Positions 46,482 through 54,821 of a stretch of 64,000 nucleotides of DNA are shown one piece after another. A program made the position numbers and the translations under genes. The notes beneath the pieces are model-generated. The model made no database searches and was not told the origin of the DNA. It saw only the letters and a list, made by a program, of their open reading frames with translations. The DNA is from Pseudarthrobacter sp. NamB4 (GTDB lineage: Bacteria > Actinomycetota > Actinomycetes > Actinomycetales > Micrococcaceae): the NCBI RefSeq assembly GCF_005796185.1, contig NZ_VAHM01000001.1, positions 124,001 to 188,000 on the forward strand, written 5' to 3'. Position 1 is the first letter of the stretch; the number at the start of each line of letters is the position of its first letter.

Positions 46482-47360
46482 CTACGCACCCAGGGGAGCG
46501 GCGGCGACGGTGGGCAGCGTGGGGGACTGGGACCCGCCCGCCGGCTCCACTGTTATGCCCAGGGCTGCTGCGGAGGAGATCCCCTGCACCACCGCCGGCT
46601 TTGACAGCGCTTCCGCATCCATCAGGCCCTGGGACACCGGTGCCGAACCATCCTTGGGGATCAGCCACATCTGGTACACCTTGCCGGCAGGGGGCGCGGG
46701 AACACCATTCATTTTGACGACGGCGGCATCCTCCGACGGGGAGACCAGGACCGTGGCGGTTCCGCCGCCGGCCACATCCACCGAGGCTTCCCGCACGTCG
46801 TCCGCGCGGACCACCTGGTTGAGCGGATCGTTCTGGTCGGCAAGGTAGGAGCCCACGCCCACTCCGCCCAGGGCGATGGCCGCCGCAGCGGCAATTCCGG
46901 CGAGCCAGCGGCGGGTGCTGCCGGGCCGGCGCCGTTCCTCCCTAAGCTGGCGTACCTGTGCGAGCTCATCCATGCCGGCCGGCTGCGCCGGTTGGGCGTG
47001 CCCCGGCGCTGCGTAACCCGGTGCAGGGACCGCGGCTGGAGGGGAAGCTGCGGCGTCCGGCCGGCGTTCCTGCTCGGGAAGTTGTGCGACGATGCGGCCA
47101 AAGAGGTCAGCCGGGGGCTCCTCCTCCACGCGGAAGGTCCGGGCAAGAGTCTCCCTTGCCTGGCGTACACGTTCATCGAAGGCGCTTCGTTCCGCTGCCT
47201 GCGCGGCTGAGATGTACTCCTCGATCGCCTTGCGCTCCTCTTCCGTCACTGCGTCCAGGGCGTAGAGCTCGGCCAGGTCAACAGCCCGGCCGGAAGCCAG
47301 GTCCATGGCGACCGTGTCGCCGAACGAGCGGCCGTTGCGGCCGTGGTTGTTTTCTGTCAT
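46482..47360 (-). CDS. rskA: Anti-sigma-K factor, RskA type
   Basis: It is a membrane-bound anti-sigma factor expected to hold SigK inactive. The 292-residue protein has a cytoplasmic N-terminal domain with AVDLAELYALDAVTEEERKA and the amphipathic EYISAAQAAERSAFDERVR. One membrane helix follows (about 150-171). The extracytoplasmic RskA domain includes MNGVPAPPAGKVYQMWLIP and VEPAGGSQSPTLPT. A Pro/Ala-rich linker precedes the membrane helix. It lies one base after the sigma factor gene in the same operon. Release of SigK by regulated proteolysis is known for the family and inferred here. Confidence 0.9.
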   Translation of the reverse strand: MTENNHGRNGRSFGDTVAMDLASGRAVDLAELYALDAVTEEERKAIEEYISAAQAAERSAFDERVRQARETLARTFRVEEEPPADLFGRIVAQLPEQERRPDAAASPPAAVPAPGYAAPGHAQPAQPAGMDELAQVRQLREERRRPGSTRRWLAGIAAAAAIALGGVGVGSYLADQNDPLNQVVRADDVREASVDVAGGGTATVLVSPSEDAAVVKMNGVPAPPAGKVYQMWLIPKDGSAPVSQGLMDAEALSKPAVVQGISSAAALGITVEPAGGSQSPTLPTVAAAPLGA

Positions 47361-47361
47361 C

Positions 47362-47970
47362 TCAACTCACCCCCAGACAGGTTTTCAGGCGGATCAATCC
47401 GTCGCGGATACGGGATTTTATGGTGGGCACTGCTGCATGCAGGCGTTCTGCAACCTCCCGGTATGTGAGGCCGCCGTAGTAGGCCAGGCGCACCGATTCC
47501 TGCTGCGTTTCGGTCAGTGTTGCCAAGCACCTGACCACGGCCTCGGCTTCGAGCCTGCTTCCCACTTCGTCGGCCACGGCATCGTGGTCGATGTCCTGGC
47601 TGCTCGCGCCGTACTTGGCTTCACGGTCAGTGGCGGACTGCGTTGACCGCACCCTGTCCACAGCCCGGCGGTGGGAAATGGTCATCAGCCAGGAGAGCGG
47701 ACTGCCCGCCGACGGATCAAACTTCGCCGCGTTCTGCCACACCTGCAGGAAGACCTCCTGCGTGGTGTCTTCGCTCAACTCGGGATCGATCAGCACGCGG
47801 CGGGCCATGCCGAAAACGCGGCGGGATGTCAGCTGGTAGAACTCCGCAAAGGCTGCCTGGTCGCCCCTGCCTATGCCTTCCAGCAGGGCCGAAAGCCGCT
47901 GACCGAGCTCCGCCGGCGGGTCTGTCACCGCAGCCGGGGCCTCGGAATGTGGAGCGTTGGGGGTATCCAT
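47362..47970 (-). CDS. sigK: ECF RNA polymerase sigma factor, SigK type
   Basis: This 202-residue sigma-70 family factor has region 2 (FAEFYQLTSRRVFGMARRVL, then SEDTTQEVFLQVWQ) and region 4 with the helix-turn-helix GGLTYREVAERLHAAVPTIK. A short linker replaces region 3, as in ECF factors. The ATG at 47970 was chosen; the open frame runs on to 48081 but the extra residues are not sigma-like. rskA follows one base after the stop, the usual sigK-rskA order. Target promoters and autoregulation were not evident by eye. Confidence 0.92.
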   Translation of the reverse strand: MDTPNAPHSEAPAAVTDPPAELGQRLSALLEGIGRGDQAAFAEFYQLTSRRVFGMARRVLIDPELSEDTTQEVFLQVWQNAAKFDPSAGSPLSWLMTISHRRAVDRVRSTQSATDREAKYGASSQDIDHDAVADEVGSRLEAEAVVRCLATLTETQQESVRLAYYGGLTYREVAERLHAAVPTIKSRIRDGLIRLKTCLGVS

Positions 47971-48213
47971 CACTACCAAGCATAAGTCGCCGGACCGGGA
48001 ATCCTCAGCAGTGCCGCCGGGTCTGCTGCGGGAGGTCCTGGAACCTGACTCCAGTAATGTCACCTGCAGCTCCTCGAACACGGTGGAATGTTGTCAGGAG
48101 TTATTCGGTACTGCCGCCGGGGTGGATTGCCCTGACGTGAAAAAGAACGGCTCCCGGGTGTTCTGCGCCCGGCGCTGCGGGCGCCATCCGCATCCGTCCG
48201 CGGCTTTGTCGCC

Positions 48214-48681
48214 TTAGGTTCTGGCGCCGGCGAACCCTTGCTGGCGCCAAGCCTCGTAGACGGCAATTGAGGCTGCGTTGGCCAGGTTCAGTGAGCGCAG
48301 CGCGGGCAGCATGGGCAGCCGGACGGTGGCTGTCACGTGCACATCCGCCTTCAGGTCCGCGGGCAGGCCCACGGACTCCCTGCCGAACATCAGGACATCA
48401 CCCGGCTGGTAGGAGATGTCCGTGTAGCTGGCCGTCCCGTCCGAGGTAAACGCGTACACCCGTTCCGGCTGCAGGTGCTGCCAGGCATCCTCGATGTTCC
48501 GGTGTACGGTGACGACGGCAAGGTCATGGTAGTCAAGGCCCGCGCGGCGGAGCTTGGCGTCTGAGAAGTCGAACCCGAGCGGTTCCACCAGATGCAGCTC
48601 TGCCCCGGTGATGGCGGCCAGCCGGATGGCATTGCCGGTATTGCCTGGAATTTCGGGTTCGTGGAAAAGGATGCGGAACAC
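48214..48681 (-). CDS. trmL: tRNA (cytidine/uridine-34 2'-O) methyltransferase, SPOUT family
   Basis: It is predicted to methylate the ribose of the wobble base in certain leucine tRNAs using S-adenosylmethionine. The 155-residue size and the residues EPEIPGNTGNAIRLAAITGA (helix 1), HLVEPLGFDFSDAKLRRAGL, LMFGRESVGLP and LPMLPALRSLNLANAASIAV (trefoil-knot SAM site) match TrmL/YibK. It is the only tRNA-ribose methylase in the window and has no operon partner; the J-domain gene lies upstream on the same strand, 35 bp away. Confidence 0.93.
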   Translation of the reverse strand: MFRILFHEPEIPGNTGNAIRLAAITGAELHLVEPLGFDFSDAKLRRAGLDYHDLAVVTVHRNIEDAWQHLQPERVYAFTSDGTASYTDISYQPGDVLMFGRESVGLPADLKADVHVTATVRLPMLPALRSLNLANAASIAVYEAWRQQGFAGART

Positions 48682-48716
48682 GTTCCCATCCTAGCTACCC
48701 TGCGGGCAGAGGGCTG

Positions 48717-49664
48717 TCAGTGCATCCCGCGCAGCAACCTGGCCAGCACCGGTACGTTCACGGTGTTGGGCGCCGGGCCGGAGGCAAGGAATTCCTTGAG
48801 GCCGCGCACCATTCCGGCAGCGTTGACGATCTGGACGGAGTCCAGCGCGCCTGCTGACCGGCGGTAGTTATCAATGACCGGCTCGTGCAGGTTGCCGCCA
48901 GGGCTAAGCACCACGGTCCAGCCCGTAACGTTCAACTCGGGGAAGATGTCCTGCATCGCCCTCACCAGGTGGGCAAGCTGCGGCGGCGCAACGGCGCGGC
49001 CGCCATGGTTGAGCGTCCTGCCGTCCCACGCATAGGCGCCCTTGGGCAGCAGCATCGAGCCGATCAGTGCCAGCCGGTAACCGGACAGGACGGCGTGGTC
49101 GATGTGGCTGTTGTCAGCCGGGGACTGGAGGCCGTTGATAAGCCTGGCGGCCGGAATTGTGGGCAGGACCTGCCGGGTCAGGAGCTGCACGGTGCGCATC
49201 TCCCGCTGGATGCGTGCCTCTGCACCGAAGATTCCGCGTTTGCGCGGCATGCCGTGGACCTGCTGGCTGGCGAGTGCCAGCGGGATCAGCGGAACCCCGG
49301 TGTCCGGGGCGTCATATGGCGGGAGGTAGACCGGGGGGTCACCGGCGGTGTTGCGGGCGTTGCCCGTCCTGTGCACGGTGGCCGAAGCACGGCTTCCGGC
49401 CGGCGGTGCGTCGAAATGCGGTTCAGTGTCCGACTCCCCGTTGCGGAAGGTGCCGGCGGCATAGGAACGGTCATATGCCTTCCTGCGCACGGGATCAATG
49501 AGCGTCTCGTAAGCCCGGGTCACCCGCCGGAATGCTGCTGCATCGCCGCCGTGATCGGGGTGGGCGGTGCGGGCAGCCCGGCGGTAGGCCACCTTGATTT
49601 CCTTTTCGGTGGCGGTGACTGCCACCCTAAGCACCTGGTAGTAGGAGCTGCTGCTCTCGGTCAA
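48717..49664 (-). CDS. J-domain protein with a NERD-like C-terminal region
   Basis: The 315-residue protein starts with a DnaJ domain (about 7-70) containing the HPD motif at 35-37, which stimulates Hsp70 ATPase. There is no Gly/Phe-rich or zinc-finger part. After a linker (about 95-135) the remainder (about 155-315) contains RLINGLQSPADNSHIDHAVL and RLALIGSMLLPKGAYAWDGR, reminiscent of the NERD nuclease-related fold. Catalytic residues of that fold are not certain here. The TTG at 49664 was chosen because AAGGATG precedes it by a few bases and the upstream residues are not conserved-looking. Function unknown. Confidence 0.75.
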   Translation of the reverse strand: MTESSSSYYQVLRVAVTATEKEIKVAYRRAARTAHPDHGGDAAAFRRVTRAYETLIDPVRRKAYDRSYAAGTFRNGESDTEPHFDAPPAGSRASATVHRTGNARNTAGDPPVYLPPYDAPDTGVPLIPLALASQQVHGMPRKRGIFGAEARIQREMRTVQLLTRQVLPTIPAARLINGLQSPADNSHIDHAVLSGYRLALIGSMLLPKGAYAWDGRTLNHGGRAVAPPQLAHLVRAMQDIFPELNVTGWTVVLSPGGNLHEPVIDNYRRSAGALDSVQIVNAAGMVRGLKEFLASGPAPNTVNVPVLARLLRGMH

Positions 49665-49980
49665 GACCCATCCTTTTCCTGGTTCGGCCAGTCTTCGCGG
49701 GCCGGCCAGCACAGTTTAACGGCCTGTCCTGACAACGATGCTCCGGCCCCTCCCGGTTCCCCCGGCGCGGGATACGCCGTGCGTGTCACGAGCGGCGGCC
49801 CAACTCTGCATCGTCGTCGTGCGCCAGGACCTCTGGTCTCGTGCCTGCGCGGCCGCACCGGGCCCTGACCGTGCCGCCCTCGCTGCGGCCCGCGCCGACG
49901 TGGCCCGCTTCCTCCCTGTGCTCCCGCCGTCGAACTGGCCGCCGGCCCCTTCGTGGAGGCTGGACAGCTAGAATTGGGGG
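49665..49980. other. Intergenic region between the J-domain gene and the cysteine desulfurase gene
   Basis: These 316 bases lie between divergent genes. I see short GC-rich open frames on both strands but none with a convincing protein pattern or ribosome site. No RNA gene or terminator was recognised; the promoters of both flanking genes should lie here. Confidence 0.4.
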
Positions 49981-51210
49981 GTGCCCGTTTACCTCGATCA
50001 TGCAGCCACCACCCCGCTTTCAGCGGAAGCCCTGGCCGCGCTGACGCGTGAACTTGCCCGGACCGGCAACCCCTCATCCCTGCACGGTTCCGGCCGCCGG
50101 GCCCGCCGCAGCGTGGAAGATGCGCGGGAGACCGTCGCGGCCGCGGCAGGTGCCCATCCCTCCGAGGTCATTTTCACCTCGGGCGGCACCGAATCAGACA
50201 ACCTGGCCGTCAAGGGACTGTATTGGTCCCGGGTGGGGGAGAACCCTGCCCGGCGCCGCATCCTCTGCTCCGCCGTCGAACACCATGCCGTGCTGGACAC
50301 CGTGGAGTGGCTGGAGCGCCACGAGGGCGCGGAGGTTACTTGGCTTCCCGTCAATGCCGACGGCGTGCTGGACCTTGCCGCCCTCGAGGCGGAACTGTCC
50401 CGCAAGCCGGACACCATCGCCCTGGTCACCGTGATGTGGGCCAACAACGAAGTGGGCACCATCCAGCCCATCAGCAGGATTGTGGAACTGGCACACGCCG
50501 CCGGCGTCCCCGTGCATTCGGATGCGGTCCAGGCATTCGGTTCCCTCCCGGTGGATTTCACGGCCTCCGGGCTTGACGCCATGTCCATCTCCGGCCACAA
50601 GATCGGGGGACCGGTAGGGGTTGGCGCCCTCCTGCTGGGGCGGGCGGTGAAACTGACTCCCGTCCAGCACGGCGGAGGCCAGGAGCGGGACGTCCGGTCC
50701 GGCACGCTGGACACAGCCTCCATTGCGGCGTTCGCGGCGGCAGCCGAAAAAGTCACGGCAACCTTGGGAGCCGAGTCTGCACGGATTGCCCGGCTGCGCA
50801 ACCGCCTTATTGACGGCGTCCATGAACTGATCCCGGAAGCTGTCCTCCGCGGTGCCCCCGGGAACGGCAGGCTCCCCGGCAACGCACACTTCACCTTTCC
50901 TGGCTGCGAAGGGGACTCACTGTTGTTCCTCCTCGACCTCGCAGGCGTGGAATCCTCCACAGGATCGGCCTGCACGGCAGGCGTGCCGCGGCCTTCCCAC
51001 GTGCTGCTGGCCATGGGCCTGGACGAGGACACCGCACGCGGAGCGCAGCGGTTCACCCTGGGGCACGCCTCAGTGGAGGCCGACGTCGATGCGCTGCTGG
51101 CTGCGCTGCCGGACGCCTACGCACGGGCGCGGCAGGCGGGCATGGCCGGGCGCGAGTCGTCGATCCAGACTGCAGGCACCATCGCCAGGTACGCCCGGGG
51201 CGGCAGCTGA
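49981..51210 (+). CDS. Cysteine desulfurase (IscS/NifS family)
   Basis: This PLP enzyme takes sulfur from cysteine as a protein-bound persulfide. The 409-residue protein has [11 protein letters not shown] at the N-terminus, the PLP Lys207 in [10 protein letters not shown] and the persulfide Cys331 in [10 protein letters not shown]. The loop around the Cys is of the group I (IscS) length. It starts with a GTG at 49981. mnmA follows 131 bp later in the same direction, which suggests that it feeds sulfur to tRNA 2-thiolation and possibly to Fe-S assembly. Rv3025c-Rv3024c have the same order. The C-terminal 30 residues are variable. Confidence 0.95.
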   Translation: MPVYLDHAATTPLSAEALAALTRELARTGNPSSLHGSGRRARRSVEDARETVAAAAGAHPSEVIFTSGGTESDNLAVKGLYWSRVGENPARRRILCSAVEHHAVLDTVEWLERHEGAEVTWLPVNADGVLDLAALEAELSRKPDTIALVTVMWANNEVGTIQPISRIVELAHAAGVPVHSDAVQAFGSLPVDFTASGLDAMSISGHKIGGPVGVGALLLGRAVKLTPVQHGGGQERDVRSGTLDTASIAAFAAAAEKVTATLGAESARIARLRNRLIDGVHELIPEAVLRGAPGNGRLPGNAHFTFPGCEGDSLLFLLDLAGVESSTGSACTAGVPRPSHVLLAMGLDEDTARGAQRFTLGHASVEADVDALLAALPDAYARARQAGMAGRESSIQTAGTIARYARGGS

Positions 51211-51341
51211 CCGCCCGGTTGGGGCCGCGGCTTTACACGAGGCCGTAGAATAGATAGGCGAAGATCGTTTCCGGGAGAACAGACCGGGCGGTCCGTACTT
51301 TCCCGGCCACTGGGCCGAAGCCTCTCCAACAGAAAGCAACC

Positions 51342-52472
51342 ATGCGAGTTCTAGCAGCCATGAGCGGCGGAGTCGACTCCGCCGTTGCCGCCGCCCGCGC
51401 CGTGGAGGCGGGACACGACGTCGTCGGCGTCCACCTGGCACTGTCACGCATGCCCGGCACGCTCCGCACCGGAAGCCGGGGCTGCTGCACCATCGAAGAT
51501 TCCCGTGACGCCTGGCGTGCCTGCGACGTCCTGGGCATTCCCTACTACGTCTGGGATTTCTCCGAGCGGTTCAAGGAAGACGTCGTCCAGGACTTCATCG
51601 ATGAGTACGCAGCCGGCCGCACGCCCAACCCCTGCATGCGCTGCAACGAGCGGATCAAGTTTGCGGCACTGCTGGAAAAGGCCATCGCCCTGGGCTTCGA
51701 CGCAGTGTGCACCGGCCACTACGCAAAGGTGATCGAGGACGCCGACGGCAACCGCGAACTCCACCGGGCGGCCGACTGGGCCAAGGACCAAAGCTACGTC
51801 CTGGGCGTCCTTACCCACGAGCAGCTCAAGCACTCAATGTTCCCGCTGGCTGACACGCCCTCGAAGGCCGAGGTGCGTGCCGAGGCAGAACGCCGCGGAC
51901 TTTCAGTGGCCAACAAGCCCGACAGCCATGACATCTGCTTCATCCCGGACGGCGACACCGCCGGCTGGCTGGCCGAAAAGATCGACATGGCCGCCGGCGA
52001 CATCGTGGATGAAACCGGCAGGAAGGTGGGCGAGCATCCCGGTGCCAATGCCTTCACCGTCGGCCAGCGCCGCGGGCTGAAGCTTGGCACGCCGGCGGCT
52101 GACGGCAAGCCCAGGTTCGTGCTGGAGATCCGGCCGAAGGAGAACAAGGTGGTGGTGGGCCCGGAGGCGCTGCTGGCCATCGACGAAATCCGCGGCATCA
52201 AGGTGTCATGGGCAGGCCTGCCCATTGCCGAGGTGGGGATCGGCGAACAGTTCGAATGCCATGCCCAGGTCAGGGCCCATGGCGACCCTGTCCCAGCCAC
52301 CGCCCGCGTGGAACCGGCGGCAGACAACGGCGGCAGCCAGCTGGTGGTCCGGCTCGCCACCCCGTTGCGGGGAGTGGCCCCGGGGCAGACCGTGGTTCTG
52401 TACCAGGGCAGCCGCGTGCTGGGCCAGGCGACCATCGACGCCGCCCGCTCGCTCCAGCGTGCCGAGCTCTGA
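51342..52472 (+). CDS. mnmA: tRNA-specific 2-thiouridylase
   Basis: It adds sulfur to U34 of Glu, Gln and Lys tRNAs using ATP and a persulfide donor. The 376-residue protein has the PP-loop SGGVDS (8-13), the first catalytic Cys region [12 protein letters not shown] (Cys98 and Cys101) and the persulfide Cys199 in [12 protein letters not shown]. The C-terminal beta-barrel is intact. A strong terminator follows the stop. Sulfur is likely delivered by the cysteine desulfurase encoded just upstream. Confidence 0.96.
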   Translation: MRVLAAMSGGVDSAVAAARAVEAGHDVVGVHLALSRMPGTLRTGSRGCCTIEDSRDAWRACDVLGIPYYVWDFSERFKEDVVQDFIDEYAAGRTPNPCMRCNERIKFAALLEKAIALGFDAVCTGHYAKVIEDADGNRELHRAADWAKDQSYVLGVLTHEQLKHSMFPLADTPSKAEVRAEAERRGLSVANKPDSHDICFIPDGDTAGWLAEKIDMAAGDIVDETGRKVGEHPGANAFTVGQRRGLKLGTPAADGKPRFVLEIRPKENKVVVGPEALLAIDEIRGIKVSWAGLPIAEVGIGEQFECHAQVRAHGDPVPATARVEPAADNGGSQLVVRLATPLRGVAPGQTVVLYQGSRVLGQATIDAARSLQRAEL

Positions 52473-52494
52473 TCCGGCCCCAAGAACACTTTCC

Positions 52495-52531
52495 AAGCAC
52501 CGCCCCGGTTCCGCCGGGGCGGTGCTTTTTT
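52495..52531 (+). terminator. Intrinsic terminator after mnmA
   Basis: AAGCACCGCCCCGG (52495-52508) pairs with 52514-52527 through a perfect 14-bp stem with a TTCCG loop and ends in a T6 run (52526-52531). Confidence 0.93.
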
Positions 52532-52598
52532 ATCAATGCCATGTTGCACGCCGTTCCTTGCCGCCGATCCACAGGGGGCGTGCACGGCACCGAAGTAA

Positions 52599-52622
52599 AT
52601 TTTGTGTCTCAACTCACAAAAT
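52599..52622. promoter_or_regulatory. 8-bp palindrome ATTTTGTG-N8-CACAAAAT, candidate operator
   Basis: The arms at 52599-52606 and 52615-52622 are exact reverse complements. The AT-rich composition stands out in this GC-rich stretch. It lies between the mnmA terminator and the decayed ABC ATPase gene and may be a leftover operator of a lost gene. No functional promoter could be assigned. Confidence 0.45.
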
Positions 52623-52720
52623 GGCCCGCTCTGAGTGTTGACTCTCTGATTGAATCTAGGCATCAGCACCGCGCGCTTCCCGCCTGAGCACATGCACCCA
52701 TCAGCGGTCGGCGGGCGCGC

Positions 52721-52966
52721 TACCACTGCACCGGAACTGCTGGCAGTTTCCGGCAGCAGGCCCAGGATGGTGGCGGTGACCGTCTTGCCGGAGACGGACT
52801 CCCCCACGATCGCCAGCACTTCCCCCTTCCTGACCTCAAAGGCTGACGTCCTTGACGGCATGCACTGGACCGCCGTCGGTGGCGAAGTCACCTGAAGGTG
52901 GGCGATGTCGAGGACCGGACCGCCGCCGTCGGACTCCTGGCCTTGTCCAAAGCCGGCTCCGGACAA
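52721..52966 (-). pseudogene. Inverted N-terminal fragment of a peptide ABC transporter ATPase
   Basis: On the minus strand, reading down from 52966, one sees the start of a DppD/OppD-like ATPase: GGGPVLDIAHLQVT (52924-52883 region), then FATDGGPVHAVKDVS in another frame (52886-52842), then FEVRKGEVLAIVGES (from about 52840) in the first frame again. It continues with Walker A GESVSGKT, in which one Gly is Val, and ILGLLPETASSSGAVV ending near 52721. There are therefore two frameshifts within 80 residues. The rest of this domain lies on the opposite strand starting near 52981, so this segment has been inverted. It cannot encode a working protein. Confidence 0.75.
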
Positions 52967-52980
52967 AGGATCTGTGTTGA

Positions 52981-54325
52981 CGGCGGCAGATCGCCGAAGG
53001 CATCCGTGCCCATGGCGGCAGCGGGGGAAAGCGTATTTCCGCCAGGGAAGCGAAGTCGCGGGCCGTCGAAGCCCTCCGGAAGGTAGGCATCCCCGATCCG
53101 GAACACCGGGTCAATAACTACCCCCACCAGTTCTCGGGGGGACAGAAGCAGCGGGTGGTCATCGCCGCAGCCCTGGCCCTGAACCCGGGCCTGATCGTCG
53201 CCGATGAACCCACCACCGCGCTGGACGTCACAGTCCAGGCGGAAATCCTCGAACTCCTGCGGGACCTGCGCAACAAGTACGGGACGTCGATTGTGCTGAT
53301 TACGCACAACATGGGAGTGGTGCGGACCTGGCCGACCGCGTGGTGGTCATGTACCAGGGGGACGTGGTGGAGGAAGCGCCGGCCCGCACCCTTTTTGCGG
53401 AACCCCGGCAGGACTACACCCGCAAGCTGCTCGCCGCGGTTCCGCACCTGGGCCACCACTCGGCCTCGGAGGGACTGACCAGCCGGGCGCACCAGGATGA
53501 AGAGGTGCTGGTGGAGGCCAACAACCTGATTATCGAGTACCCCGGCAGGTTGGGAACGCCTGCCTTCAAGGCGGTGGACCGGGTCAGCTTCACCCTGTCC
53601 CGGGGTGAAGTGTTCGGGCTGGTGGGCGAATCCGGTTCCGGCAAGACCACCATCGGACGCGCCATCGCCGGCCTTAACCGGACCACGGGCGGCAGCCTCA
53701 AAGTGCTGGGATACGAAATGCTCAATCTGCGCGAGCGCACGTTCAAGCCGCTGCGGAAGGACATCGGCTTCGTGTTCCAGGATCCGGCAGCATCCTTCAA
53801 CCCGCAGCTGAGCATCGGGGACTGCATCGCCGAACCCATGGTCATCCACACAAAGCCAAGCCCGGCGCAGGCGCGCAAACGCGTCGGTGAGCTGCTCGAA
53901 TCAGTCCAGCTGCCGTCGTCGTACGCGGGACGGTACCCGCACGAACTCTCCGGGGGCCAGCGCCAGCGCGCCTCCCTGGCACGGGCCCTCAGCCTCAGTC
54001 CGCGCGGCTGCTCATAGCGGATGAGCCGACATCGGCATTGGACGTATCGGTGCAGGCCAAGGTCCTCGAATTGTTCAGGGACATCCAGCAGGAGTTCGGC
54101 TTCGGCTGCCTCTTCATCAGCCACGACCTCGCGGTGGTTGACACCCTGTCCTCCTGGGTGGGCGTGCTGTACAAGGGCAGGCTGGTGGAGCAGGGCATCG
54201 GCAATCAGGTGATGGGAAACCCGCGGCACGACTACACGCGGCGCCTGATCGCATCACTGCCCGTGCCCGACCCGCAGGAACAGTCGAGGCGGCGGGAGGA
54301 ACACCGGGCTCTGCTGGGCATCTGA
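52981..54325 (+). pseudogene. Decayed double-domain peptide ABC transporter ATPase (DppD-DppF fusion type)
   Basis: The plus strand carries the remainder of the gene. It starts with [13 protein letters not shown] (52981), followed by signature FSGGQKQR and Walker [13 protein letters not shown] of the first ATPase domain. A single-base loss near 53320-53323, after HNMGVV, shifts into the frame of [16 protein letters not shown] second full ATPase domain follows with Walker A GESGSGKTT and signature LSGGQRQR. Another frameshift near 54000-54006 (after LSLSPR) is needed to reach IADEPTSALDVSVQ and the end at 54325. No permease or binding-protein gene is nearby. It is probably a relic, though sequencing errors could explain the frameshifts but not the inversion. 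Confidence 0.8.
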
Positions 54326-54338
54326 CGGGCCAGGGCGT

Positions 54339-54373
54339 TAAGCGCCGGTGCCGGATGCCGGCACCGGCGCTTA
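54339..54373 (+). terminator. Long hairpin after the ABC ATPase relic
   Basis: A 16-bp perfect stem, TAAGCGCCGGTGCCGG (54339-54354) with its complement (54358-54373), and an ATG loop follow the relic by 14 bases. The T-run is absent, but the stem is very stable and it probably insulates the chorismate mutase gene. Confidence 0.6.
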
Positions 54374-54413
54374 CCAACAAATCCATTCCTGTGCCTGCCC
54401 ATAGACTTGAACC

Positions 54414-54821
54414 ATGACGCAGCACAACCCTCACACTCCGGACTCCGACGACTACGACCCCTCCGCCAGCTCCCTGGCGGGCCAGGTGGACAAGTCGGTG
54501 ATGGCTGAACTGCTGTCCATCCGCTCCAGCATCGACAACATCGACGCCACCCTGGTCTACCTCCTGGCCGAGCGTTTCAAGGCCACCCAGAAGGTGGGCT
54601 TCCTCAAGGCCGCGCACCGGCTGCCCGCGGGCGACCCCGGCCGCGAAGCCGCCCAAATTGCCAGGCTCCGGCGCCTCGCCGAGGATGCCCACCTCGACCC
54701 TGCCTTCGCGGAAAAATTCCTCAACTTCATCATCGGCGAAGTCATCAGGCATCATGAGGCCATCGCAGAGGACCACCAGTCGGGCCCGGGCCAGCACCCG
54801 CAGGCTTCTGCCCTCGCGTGA
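54414..54821 (+). CDS. Chorismate mutase, AroQ class
   Basis: It rearranges chorismate to prephenate for phenylalanine and tyrosine synthesis. The 135-residue all-helical protein has LLSIRSSIDNIDATLVYLLA (helix 1 with the substrate Arg), ERFKATQKVGFLKAAH with the active-site Lys, and a third helix ending NFIIGEVIRHHEAI. The length is that of a stand-alone AroQ enzyme with short flanking tails. The ATG at 54414 follows the relic terminator. Its stop overlaps the start of the MetE-like gene (GTGA), so the two are coupled. Confidence 0.9.
   Translation: MTQHNPHTPDSDDYDPSASSLAGQVDKSVMAELLSIRSSIDNIDATLVYLLAERFKATQKVGFLKAAHRLPAGDPGREAAQIARLRRLAEDAHLDPAFAEKFLNFIIGEVIRHHEAIAEDHQSGPGQHPQASALA

Noticed and set aside
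49738-49971. A 77-codon plus-strand gene before the cysteine desulfurase
   Set aside because: It has no ribosome site or recognisable pattern and similar frames occur on the opposite strand in the same stretch.
51794-52720. Continuation of the inverted ABC fragment as a 390-codon gene down to 51794
   Set aside because: Beyond 52721 the translation is antisense to mnmA and has no ABC homology; only the first part is real homology.
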